A stretch of DNA of 9,448 bases from the NCBI RefSeq assembly GCF_050337105.1, contig NZ_JAKJSQ010000102.1, positions 1 to 9,448 on the forward strand, in the 5' to 3' direction. Under the pieces are notes generated by a model, which made no database searches, was not told the DNA's origin, and worked only from the letters and a program-made list of their open reading frames with translations. Positions within the stretch are counted from its first letter, which is position 1. Each line of letters begins with the position of its first letter. Below, piece after piece: positions 1-6,943 of this stretch. Origin of the DNA: Aliivibrio_A kagoshimensis. GTDB taxonomy: Bacteria; Pseudomonadota; Gammaproteobacteria; Enterobacterales; Vibrionaceae. Made by a program: the position numbers and the translations under genes.

Positions 1-135
1 AGATTACTCTTGTCATATATAAAATGATTTTAATTTTACAAAATCAAAAGGGCGCTTAATTAGCTTAATTGTTAATTAAGCCTTACATTGAAATAAGTGA
101 TAGAAATATCGGTTATATTTGTAGTAAGGATGTAT

Positions 136-2022
136 ATGAAGAACCTTGGATTTTCAAAAAAGATAATTGTAGCGACCTGTTCAATTATTACCATTGCCTT
201 AACCGCTCTTTCGGTTGTGAATTACAACGTGGTAGAGAAACAGACTACCGCCAGTTTGCAGTCAAATTTGAAAGAGTTATCGAGAACCTCTTCCAGCAAT
301 ATTGCTGGTTGGTTGAATGGAAAACTTTCAGCAATAGAAGCGGTAGCAGACTCTACAGGCTCAATCTCTGATGACATGAATCGTAATGAACTCGCCCTTA
401 TCAAAAATGCGGGTGGTTATGTGTATGTGTATGTCGGCAGTGAACAAGGTGTCATGGTAATGGATGACCCTAATGAGAAACTGCCAGAAGGCTACGATCC
501 TCGCGGACGCCCTTGGTACACCAAAACCAAATCAACCATGAGCTCATCATTTACTGAACCTTATATCGATGCTACGAGCAGCGAAGTGTTGATCTCTACT
601 GCGACACCGATTAAACAAAACGGTTCGTTTGCAGGGGTTGCTGCAGGAGATTTATCACTTAAGTATGTTGTAGAAACCCTCTCAGCGATCAATTTTAATG
701 GTATTGGTCACGCGTATCTTGTCTCTAAAGAGGGTAAGATTTTAGTGCACAGCAATGCGTCATTAAACGGTAAAAACATCTCAGAACTCTATTCAACTAA
801 TGATCTCGCGATTCAGCCAGAGTTGGCAGAGACCAGCAATGCAGGAAAAGATGTGTTGGTGGGTTTCTTCCCAATTTCTGGAGTGCCTACCGTGGATTGG
901 TCATTAGCGGTAGAGATAGATAAAAACCAAGCGTACGCTTCGATGAGTGAAATTCGAAATTTGTCCTTTATCCTGACTCCGATTGCAATTCTACTCTCTA
1001 TGGTGGTGATCAGTCTGTTACTTGGTAAGTTGACCCAACCATTGCGTAAACTGCAAGTCGCGATGAAAGATGTGGCTCAAGGTGAAGGAGATTTAACCCG
1101 TCGACTTGAGATCGAAAGCAAAGATGAAATTGGACAGTTGGCAGAGAGCTTCAACAGCTTTGTGCATAATATCCATGTCATGATGATCGATTTTAAAGCC
1201 AATTCAGGACAGATGAATAGCATTGCTGATTTGATGAATGACACGTCGCAAAACAGTCAGCAAGAGATGGAGAAACAGCGCCGCGAAACGGAACAAGTTG
1301 CAACGGCAGTGGCACAGATGAGTTCTGCCTCTAACGAGATCGCGATTAACGCACAAGGAGCAGCCGAAGCGGCTCGAGATGCCGATCGCGAAGGGGAAGT
1401 GACTAATCAAGTTGTGGTAGAAGCGATTGACTCCATCGAAGGGTTAGCATCCAACCTCGACTCAGCAGAGAAGGTGATTGCCGAACTGGATCATGAAGTT
1501 GCTCAGATCAGCACCGTGCTAGAGGTGATTAAAGGCATTGCTGAGCAGACTAACTTACTGGCATTAAACGCAGCAATTGAAGCGGCACGTGCCGGTGAAC
1601 AAGGGAGAGGATTCGCCGTTGTAGCTGATGAAGTTCGAAACTTAGCGGGTAAAACGCAAGTGAGTACAGAAGAGATCAACGCCAAAATCACAAGCTTGCA
1701 AGATGGCGCTAAGCGTGCGGTTGAGAGCATGCGTCAAAGCAAAGATACCAGTATTGTCAGTGTGCAAAAAGCAGGAGAAGCAGGCGAATCGCTTGCGAAG
1801 ATCTCCGAAGCCATTGCTAGGATTTCAGATATGAACGTACAAATTGCGACAGCTTCTGAAGAGCAGACAAATGTTTCAGAAGAGATCTCTCGTAATGTGG
1901 TGAATATTGCAGACTCTACAGAAGCGACGTTTATCTCAAGTAACAAAATTGTGGAGACCAGTGCAGAGCTGTCAGCAATCGGCAAAACGATTGATCAAGA
2001 GGTGAACAAGTTCATCATTTAA
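136..2022 (+). CDS. Methyl-accepting chemotaxis protein, dCache_1 amino-acid-sensing type
   Basis: Inner-membrane chemoreceptor of 628 aa that would pass periplasmic ligand binding to CheA/CheW. Seen: TM1 at about residues 9-30, a periplasmic double Cache domain at about 31-270, TM2 at about 275-298, HAMP to about 350, then the long signalling coiled coil with the conserved tip at 470-504 (EQTNLLALNAAIEAARAGEQ onward). The distal Cache module has Y120, R125, W127, Y128, Y143, D145 and D172, which matches the dCache_1AA motif known from PctA-like receptors. I infer amino acids as ligands. There is no C-terminal NWETF-type CheR/CheB tether; the protein ends KFII. Start: the frame opens at a GTG at 97 and has an ATG at 130, but AAGGA at 126-130 lies 5 bases before the ATG at 136, so I chose 136. 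V. cholerae Mlp24/Mlp37 are plausible relatives; the exact orthologue is not determined. No clear FliA-type promoter is visible in bases 1-135. Confidence 0.95.
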   Translation: MKNLGFSKKIIVATCSIITIALTALSVVNYNVVEKQTTASLQSNLKELSRTSSSNIAGWLNGKLSAIEAVADSTGSISDDMNRNELALIKNAGGYVYVYVGSEQGVMVMDDPNEKLPEGYDPRGRPWYTKTKSTMSSSFTEPYIDATSSEVLISTATPIKQNGSFAGVAAGDLSLKYVVETLSAINFNGIGHAYLVSKEGKILVHSNASLNGKNISELYSTNDLAIQPELAETSNAGKDVLVGFFPISGVPTVDWSLAVEIDKNQAYASMSEIRNLSFILTPIAILLSMVVISLLLGKLTQPLRKLQVAMKDVAQGEGDLTRRLEIESKDEIGQLAESFNSFVHNIHVMMIDFKANSGQMNSIADLMNDTSQNSQQEMEKQRRETEQVATAVAQMSSASNEIAINAQGAAEAARDADREGEVTNQVVVEAIDSIEGLASNLDSAEKVIAELDHEVAQISTVLEVIKGIAEQTNLLALNAAIEAARAGEQGRGFAVVADEVRNLAGKTQVSTEEINAKITSLQDGAKRAVESMRQSKDTSIVSVQKAGEAGESLAKISEAIARISDMNVQIATASEEQTNVSEEISRNVVNIADSTEATFISSNKIVETSAELSAIGKTIDQEVNKFII

Positions 2023-2064
2023 GTCTACTCTCTTAGGGGGGAACTTAGTAAAATAAATGGAACG

Positions 2065-2100
2065 ATACCAAGAGTTGATGCCATCTCTTGGTATTTTTTT
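2065..2100 (+). terminator. Intrinsic terminator of the chemoreceptor gene
   Basis: A perfect 10-bp stem, ATACCAAGAG with CTCTTGGTAT, encloses a 10-base loop (2075-2084) and is followed by a run of seven T (2094-2100). It begins 43 bases after the chemoreceptor stop codon. Only 27 bases separate its T-run from the next start codon. Confidence 0.9.
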
Positions 2101-2127
2101 ATCTGTCTACACCGCGAGGGTTGTCGA

Positions 2128-2691
2128 ATGTTTACACGCTTTATTACACTTGGCGCACTGCTGATTTTTAGTCACACCACAGTGGCAGCAAACTGTGCCG
2201 AGTCCTCGCCGTCATTCGCACTCTCTGAGATGGTAGAGCAACATCAGCTCTCTTCATTGAGGGTGATTGGGCATTTCTCACTTCATCGTGATGACCCTAA
2301 GTTCAAAGTACAACAGCTTTCGTATGATCACACTACTAGCATCGATACAATCAGTGATGCGTTAGTGCTGGTTATGGTTGCTCGTATGGAGAAGGGCGAA
2401 GATCTTTACCTGCTGGGTTGCCATGAGGGAGAACCAAAAATCCTACTGAATATGGCGTTGAACCGTCGTTATGAAAACGGAGGCGGCTTTAGCACTATCA
2501 ATAGTTTGTATATCTATCAAAATAATCAACAGCGTCCCTATCCACAGCTTCGCGTGTCACAAACGACGCTACCTGAAAAGCCTACACCCTCTCCTTTTGG
2601 CCGCTCAGAGCCATTTAGACCTGGCCCTCCGATTGATTTTGTCTACTATTATGACGAGAAATTAGCGGGTTACTCCAGAATGAAACCGTGA
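2128..2691 (+). CDS. Secreted/periplasmic protein of unknown function
   Basis: I do not recognise this 187-aa protein. Seen: an N-terminal signal peptide (MFTRFITLGALLIFSHTTVA, cleavage probably after A20 or A21) with no lipobox. The mature part has just two cysteines, C23 and C98, which could form one disulfide if exported. The C-terminal third is rich in proline and aromatic residues (about 149-175) and includes a VYYYDE stretch. Hydrophobic segments at about 75-86 look like buried strands, not membrane spans. The start is supported by GAGGG at 2116-2120, 7 bases before the ATG. It lies just behind the chemoreceptor terminator and 76 bases before the redox lipoprotein gene on the same strand. 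Coding is likely given the signal peptide, the ribosome site and the uninterrupted length. Function is unknown; a periplasmic or secreted role is inferred from the signal peptide alone. Confidence 0.8.
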   Translation: MFTRFITLGALLIFSHTTVAANCAESSPSFALSEMVEQHQLSSLRVIGHFSLHRDDPKFKVQQLSYDHTTSIDTISDALVLVMVARMEKGEDLYLLGCHEGEPKILLNMALNRRYENGGGFSTINSLYIYQNNQQRPYPQLRVSQTTLPEKPTPSPFGRSEPFRPGPPIDFVYYYDEKLAGYSRMKP

Positions 2692-2708
2692 TTTTTTAAT
2701 AATAGAGA

Positions 2709-2739
2709 TTGACCTTAGACTCAGCTTTAAGGTTATCAT
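2709..2739 (+). promoter_or_regulatory. MerR-family-type promoter/operator of the CGHC lipoprotein gene
   Basis: A -35 box TTGACC (2709-2714) and a -10 box TATCAT (2734-2739) are separated by 19 bases. A dyad, ACCTTA (2712-2717) and TAAGGT (2728-2733), starts inside the -35 box and ends at the base before the -10 box. An overlong 19-20 base spacer filled by such a dyad is the hallmark of promoters twisted into activity by MerR-family regulators; CueR/copA has ACCTTCC and GGAAGGT in the same place. The subfamily cannot be told from the half-sites, and no merR-like gene is in the window. GAGG at 2759-2762 gives the downstream ribosome site. Confidence 0.6.
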
Positions 2740-2767
2740 AGCGCCTCTTTATAAACTTGAGGCTGTA

Positions 2768-3400
2768 ATGAAAAAACTACCTGTTATCAAACCGACGCTC
2801 ATTCTTCTTTGCTCATTGTTGTTTTTAGCCGGTTGCAGTGAAGCTGATGTACCTAAAGAGGGTGACAAATACGTCACGATTCCAACGCCTATTACTGACA
2901 GTGATATGGGTGAGGTGACAGAAGTTTTCTCTTTGGTTTGCGGCCATTGTCGTAAGATGGAACAGCAGATCCCTGCTATTGAAGCGATCACTAAAGTAAA
3001 AACGGACAAAGTTCATGTGGTGTTTAATGAGTCAGCGCAATTGGCAGCCATTATCTACTACACGGCGGCTATTCAGTCAGATGGTGGTGTTCCTGATGAA
3101 GCACTGATGAGTGAGCTTTTTTCTGCAGTCCAAGATTCTGATGCCTTTATGACTAAAGCGTTTCAGCCAGTATTAGAGCAGATTTTCAGTAGCCGTGGTC
3201 TAGTGAGTCCATATAAGCTAGATGAGCAGCAAAGAGAGCGAGTCTTTAGCAAATTACAGTTCTCAGAAACGTTAACTGAACAGTCAGGGCTACAATCGGT
3301 GCCTGCTTTCATCGTAAAAGGTACATATTTGGTTCAGAGCAGTAATCACAAAGATATTGAAGACATCGCCAATACCATTAATTACTTGAGATCGAAATAG
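2768..3400 (+). CDS. DsbA-like thioredoxin-fold lipoprotein with CGHC active site
   Basis: A 210-aa putative thiol:disulfide oxidoreductase anchored in the envelope. Seen: a basic N-terminus, a hydrophobic segment and the lipobox LAGC, with C23 as the lipidated cysteine. Serine at +2 predicts outer-membrane sorting by the rule known from E. coli. The redox motif C58-G-H-C61 follows a beta strand (VTEVFSL), and SVPAF at 177-181 supplies the expected cis-proline (P179). A helical insertion lies between them, as in DsbA. DsbA itself normally has CPHC and is soluble; CGHC is the dipeptide of eukaryotic PDI. C15 is inside the signal peptide, so the mature protein has only the lipid cysteine and the redox pair. 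Start: GAGG lies 5 bases before the ATG. The MerR-type promoter just upstream suggests induction by a metal, thiol or electrophile stress. Whether it oxidises, reduces or isomerises is not decided by sequence. Confidence 0.88.
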   Translation: MKKLPVIKPTLILLCSLLFLAGCSEADVPKEGDKYVTIPTPITDSDMGEVTEVFSLVCGHCRKMEQQIPAIEAITKVKTDKVHVVFNESAQLAAIIYYTAAIQSDGGVPDEALMSELFSAVQDSDAFMTKAFQPVLEQIFSSRGLVSPYKLDEQQRERVFSKLQFSETLTEQSGLQSVPAFIVKGTYLVQSSNHKDIEDIANTINYLRSK

Positions 3401-3424
3401 CGCATACGCATCGAGTAAGAGTAT

Positions 3425-3460
3425 CCCCGCATACCTCCAGGGTATGCGGGGGATTGTTAT
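3425..3460. terminator. Hairpin terminator between convergent genes
   Basis: A perfect 11-bp GC-rich stem, CCCCGCATACC (3425-3435) with GGTATGCGGGG (3441-3451), has a 5-base loop. It sits between the stop of the lipoprotein gene (3400) and the stop of the convergent Lcl gene (3482). The T-tract on the plus strand is short and broken (ATTGTTATT), and the minus-strand side is weaker still. It probably serves the plus-strand lipoprotein gene best and may act in both directions. Confidence 0.7.
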
Positions 3461-3481
3461 TAATGGCATTGTTTACTTAGC

Positions 3482-4969
3482 TTACCCTCTTTTGGGCAAC
3501 TCTTGACGGGTGATATAACCATCTCCATCTCTATCAATACGTTTGAAATCTTTAGCCAGTGGCCCCTTCGCCTCCTGTTTTGACAACTTACCATCACCAT
3601 TACGATCCATGTTACTGAATGGGTCATTTTGAAGCTTAGGTTGATTTTGGTTTGGTTGTGGCTGCATAGAGCTTTGCGTAGTAGTGATGGACAATGTCAT
3701 CGGCTTTCGCAGATTTGATATGGGCTGCTGAACAAAGTTTGACACCCCACCAGAGACACAGCGAACCAGATTATCGATGCGAATGGCATCTCCTTGTGGG
3801 CCATGACCTGTCGGATATTGACTACTGTCGCCTACCTTAGGATCACTTCGCTGTGAGCCCGCGCCATGCACATCAATCCATTGACCTCTCATGTTACCCA
3901 GTGATTGCCCGAATGAAACATAAGCAGCATTGCGGCCTGACTGTAGATTGTTATGAGTGGTGCTGCTCCAATAACTGGCATAGTCGCTCTCACCCGCTTC
4001 ATTATTAATACGAGTGCTGCTGAACAGTGAGTCGATGGTCGCGGAGTGGCTGGTTTTTGGGGACTTGCTGTAATCAACAATAGAGTGCAATTCTTTCACG
4101 TTAGGAAGGCGCCAATCGGTTTGGCCTGCGAGGTTTAACTGTTCGCAGTAAGCCAACGCCGTTGGGAAATCCATCCCGGCACCACTGTCGCGCTGTTGCC
4201 AGATGAGTCCTGTCGCTTTGTCGGATACTGTGCTGTTGTTGTTATTCACAAGCTCATTTTTTCCGTAGTCACTGTTGCCGCGTACCGTGATTACGTAGAA
4301 GCTTTTCGTTTTGCCATTGGGCATGCTGATGCCGTAACCTTTAATGCGCCCATCAATGAAGTTGACCCCAAATACTGTGTCGTCGCCATGCATGGTGCTA
4401 GAAACATAGCGAGTGCTAGATAGGTATTGACTGTCAATCAAACGTTCACCCGCCTCAGTATCACCCGCGTTAAAATCGAAATAGTGCTGATTGATAAAAG
4501 GGATCAGCTCCAACTCTCCCTTGCTAATAGGGCCACTGGGATCTTGCCCATCAAATTGAATCAGAGAGTAGAGTTCTTTGATGGTCGGGATACGCCAATC
4601 GTTATGGCCTGCAAGGGTTGACGTGCCTGCGTAATCGAGTGCTTGTTCATAAGTGAGCTTATCTTTGGCATTGATTTTGCCATCGCCATTAATGTCCGTG
4701 GTTTTACTCCACATCAACTGGGTAATATCGTCGGTAATAGTCAGGTTGTTGTTATCGGTATAGCTTGGAGTGAGCCCTTGATATTGCGCGTCTTGACCAA
4801 AGGTGCGGTCACCACTGCTTGGACAGACTGACAGAGGTTGGTTTAGCCCAATACAGGTGGTTTGGTTGGTATCGACAATCGGATAAGTGAGCGACTCTTT
4901 GGCATGGGCTGAGAGTGCATTGAGCATAAAAACAGTGGAGATATAATAACAAGCAGAGGTTAACTTCAT
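3482..4969 (-). CDS. Secreted protein with two Lcl (DUF1566) domains and C-terminal EF-hand pair
   Basis: An exported 495-aa protein (residue numbers count from the upstream in-frame ATG at 4975). Seen: a signal peptide ending LSAHA (about 25); Lcl/DUF1566 domain 1 at about 70-235, with TQLMWSKT and NDWRIPTIKELYSLI; domain 2 at about 245-410, with TGLIWQQR and TDWRLPNVKELHSIV, YWSSTT and a closing VRCVSG. A Q/N/P-rich linker follows (about 433-450), then two calcium loops, DRNGDGKLSKQE (457-468) and DRDGDGYITRQE (481-492). A third loop, DINGDGKINAKD (94-105), is inserted in domain 1. Lcl domains are named after a Legionella adhesin-like protein, so surface binding that needs calcium is a reasonable inference, but no ligand is known. 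Start: AAGGA (4976-4980, minus strand) directly abuts the ATG at 4975 but lies 6 bases from the ATG at 4969, which I prefer. The agcS terminator separates it from the gene upstream. Confidence 0.9.
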   Translation of the reverse strand: MKLTSACYYISTVFMLNALSAHAKESLTYPIVDTNQTTCIGLNQPLSVCPSSGDRTFGQDAQYQGLTPSYTDNNNLTITDDITQLMWSKTTDINGDGKINAKDKLTYEQALDYAGTSTLAGHNDWRIPTIKELYSLIQFDGQDPSGPISKGELELIPFINQHYFDFNAGDTEAGERLIDSQYLSSTRYVSSTMHGDDTVFGVNFIDGRIKGYGISMPNGKTKSFYVITVRGNSDYGKNELVNNNNSTVSDKATGLIWQQRDSGAGMDFPTALAYCEQLNLAGQTDWRLPNVKELHSIVDYSKSPKTSHSATIDSLFSSTRINNEAGESDYASYWSSTTHNNLQSGRNAAYVSFGQSLGNMRGQWIDVHGAGSQRSDPKVGDSSQYPTGHGPQGDAIRIDNLVRCVSGGVSNFVQQPISNLRKPMTLSITTTQSSMQPQPNQNQPKLQNDPFSNMDRNGDGKLSKQEAKGPLAKDFKRIDRDGDGYITRQELPKRG

Positions 4970-5057
4970 TGTCATTCCTTATAACGCTGTAGTATTGAAT
5001 ATAGCGAAAGAGTAGCGTTTGGGGGGTCAACGAACGTGATGTTGTGTAATTTTATGT

Positions 5058-5085
5058 AAAAAAAAGCTAACCACTGGTTAGCCTT
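5058..5085 (-). terminator. Intrinsic terminator of the AgcS symporter gene
   Basis: Read on the minus strand, GCTAACC and GGTTAGC form a 7-bp stem (9 bp with the flanking pairs, one of them G-U) around a 3-base loop. A run of eight T follows (the A-run at 5058-5065 on the plus strand). It starts about 27 bases after the symporter stop codon and isolates that gene from the Lcl gene downstream. Confidence 0.88.
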
Positions 5086-5111
5086 AATTCGTTAATGGTT
5101 CGGTATGGGTA

Positions 5112-6653
5112 TTACGATTGTTCTACAGGCTTTCCGTCTGCTTGAACAGTCTGTGACGTACTTTTTGAGTTTTTGTTGTAGCGCTCTTCCCAGTAAGTTG
5201 CACCTTTAATACCAAGTTTAACAGGGTTGAAAGTGTATTCTGTTACACCTGCACGCTGTTGTGCTTCGTAATCATGCAGTGCTTTAATTGCAGGCTTAGA
5301 CATGAAGAAGATGATGATAATCCCTACAATGTTCAACCAAGCCATTAGACCTACACCCACATCACCCATTGCCCAAGCAAGGTTAGCCGTTTTAACTGTG
5401 CCATAGAACACAGCAGTAATCAGAACCGCTTTAAGAATGAACATCATACCTGGTATCTTAATCGTACGACGTAGGTACGCGATGTTAGTTTCTGCGATGT
5501 AGTAGTAAGCAAGAATGGTGGTAAATGCAAAGAAGAACAGAGCAAACGCGATAAACGGCTTACCGATTCCTGGCATTGCGCTTTCAATGGCCATTTGCGT
5601 AAACACAGGGCCGTTAGCACCAATGTTTGCTGCTAAGTTCTGTACAAGGAAGACACCTTCAGAACCGCCGTGGACGTTATAAGCACCAGTTATGATGATC
5701 ATGAACGCGGTAGCAGAACAGACAAGAAGGGTATCAATATAGATAGAGAACGCTTGAACCAAACCTTGCTGAGCAGGGTGATCAACACTTGCAGCCGCTG
5801 CTGCATGAGGACCCGTACCTTGACCCGCTTCGTTTGAGTAAACACCACGTTTTACACCCCAACCAATAGCAGCACCAAAGCCAGCCATAGGAGTGAATGC
5901 GTCACCGATTATCATCGAGAATACCACTGGAACCTGGCTAACGTTTAGCAGGATAATAACGAAAGCAACAATGATGTACGCTAGCGCCATAAATGGAACG
6001 ACGATTTGAGTGAAGTTAGCAATACGCTTAACACCACCAAAGATGATGAACGCAAGGATAACAGCGATAATTGTACCGGTTAAAATTTTGGCGAAACTAA
6101 AAGTACCGATAGCGGTTTCTATCATGTCACCAGAACCGAATGCCGCTTCAACTGCGTTACCGATGCTGTTTGATTGCACGCCTGGTAGTAAAATACCACA
6201 AGCGAAAATTGTAGAGATGGCAAAAATCCAAGCATACCATTTCTGACCCATCGCTTTTTCGATGTAGTAAGCAGGGCCGCCACGGAATTGACCTTCATCT
6301 TCTTCTTTATAGATTTGAGCCAGTGTTGATTCTGCGTATGCCGTTGCTGCGCCAAAGAAAGCTACAACCCACATCCAGAATACGGCACCAGGGCCACCAA
6401 AACCGATAGCGGCGGCAACACCGGCAATGTTACCAGTACCAACACGGCCAGAAAGGGAGACGGCAAGCGCTTGGAACGATGAAATACCTTCGTCTGTGCT
6501 TTTACCAGACAGTAGCAGTCGCCACATTTCAAAAAAGTGACGAACTTGTACGAAACGAGTTAGTACGGAGTAAAACAGACCTGCGCCTAAGCACAAATAG
6601 ATTAAAAACGGGCTCCAAATAATTCCGTTTAGAAAATCAACAAATGATTGCAT
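5112..6653 (-). CDS. agcS: AgcS family sodium:alanine/glycine symporter
   Basis: Inner-membrane secondary transporter of 513 aa that takes up alanine and/or glycine with Na+ (alanine or glycine:cation symporter family, APC-type fold). Seen: about ten or eleven hydrophobic helices. The family signature SLSGRVGTGNIAGVAAAIG lies at 67-85 in the first unwound helix region, followed by GGPGAVFWMW. RGGPAYY (124-130) and the second conserved block GVKRGVYSNEAGQGTGPHAA (266-285) are also typical. The C-terminal tail after about 455 is hydrophilic (HDYEAQQR...KPVEQS) and cytoplasmic in character; total length is at the long end for the family. Start: AAGGA (6660-6664) lies 6 bases before the ATG. dadA lies 290 bases upstream on the same strand, so the transported substrate is probably alanine, but glycine or D-alanine cannot be excluded. 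Confidence 0.95.
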   Translation of the reverse strand: MQSFVDFLNGIIWSPFLIYLCLGAGLFYSVLTRFVQVRHFFEMWRLLLSGKSTDEGISSFQALAVSLSGRVGTGNIAGVAAAIGFGGPGAVFWMWVVAFFGAATAYAESTLAQIYKEEDEGQFRGGPAYYIEKAMGQKWYAWIFAISTIFACGILLPGVQSNSIGNAVEAAFGSGDMIETAIGTFSFAKILTGTIIAVILAFIIFGGVKRIANFTQIVVPFMALAYIIVAFVIILLNVSQVPVVFSMIIGDAFTPMAGFGAAIGWGVKRGVYSNEAGQGTGPHAAAAASVDHPAQQGLVQAFSIYIDTLLVCSATAFMIIITGAYNVHGGSEGVFLVQNLAANIGANGPVFTQMAIESAMPGIGKPFIAFALFFFAFTTILAYYYIAETNIAYLRRTIKIPGMMFILKAVLITAVFYGTVKTANLAWAMGDVGVGLMAWLNIVGIIIIFFMSKPAIKALHDYEAQQRAGVTEYTFNPVKLGIKGATYWEERYNKNSKSTSQTVQADGKPVEQS

Positions 6654-6943
6654 GATGTGTCCTTTAAATGTTTTGAGTAAAAGTTGCTTTATTATTATTG
6701 TTCGGCCGAGATATTAATTCATTTGTAATAGTTTTGTTAATACATTTGACTATTAAACGCCTTTGGTGTGACCGCAAGCGCATAATGCTAAAATTAATGA
6801 GTTTAATGCCCAATATAACGTCTATGAATGGTTGGGTTGAATTTAATCGCTGATTCATCAGACTAATGTCTAACTTAAAAGGGAGAATTTACAAATTCAA
6901 ATGGGTTTTAGGTTTTCATAGTGACAGCATGATCGTCGGATCC
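6654..6943. other. AT-rich gap between dadA and agcS (agcS leader)
   Basis: This 290-base stretch should hold the agcS promoter and leader on the minus strand. I see no credible gene in it. A possible but weak minus-strand promoter is TTGGGC, 17 bases, TAGCAT (within about 6785-6815). No convincing terminator follows dadA, so read-through from dadA into agcS is possible. None of the sequence marks of a glycine riboswitch (GGAGAG near the 5' side, CGAAGG, AAACUCUCAGGCA) are present. Confidence 0.4.

Noticed and set aside
64..80. AT-rich dyad CTTAATT-GTT-AATTAAG before the chemoreceptor
   Set aside because: The stem is only A/T pairs apart from one, lacks a T-run, and matches no operator I can name.
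97..135. Upstream GTG and ATG starts for the chemoreceptor
   Set aside because: The Shine-Dalgarno AAGGA at 126-130 is correctly spaced only for the ATG at 136. The extra residues would lengthen the N-terminus ahead of TM1.
4998..5030. Promoter of the Lcl gene, TTGACC and TATATT on the minus strand
   Set aside because: The spacing is 21 bases, too long for an ordinary promoter, and no dyad fills it as in the MerR-type site.
6767..6782. Possible CRP site TGTGA-N6-GCGCA upstream of agcS
   Set aside because: The left half is perfect but the right half matches only three of five bases, and there is no well-placed promoter to judge it against.
6654..6943. Glycine riboswitch upstream of agcS
   Set aside because: The minus-strand leader has no GGAGAG, CGAAGG or ACUCUCAGGCA cores, so it is not called.
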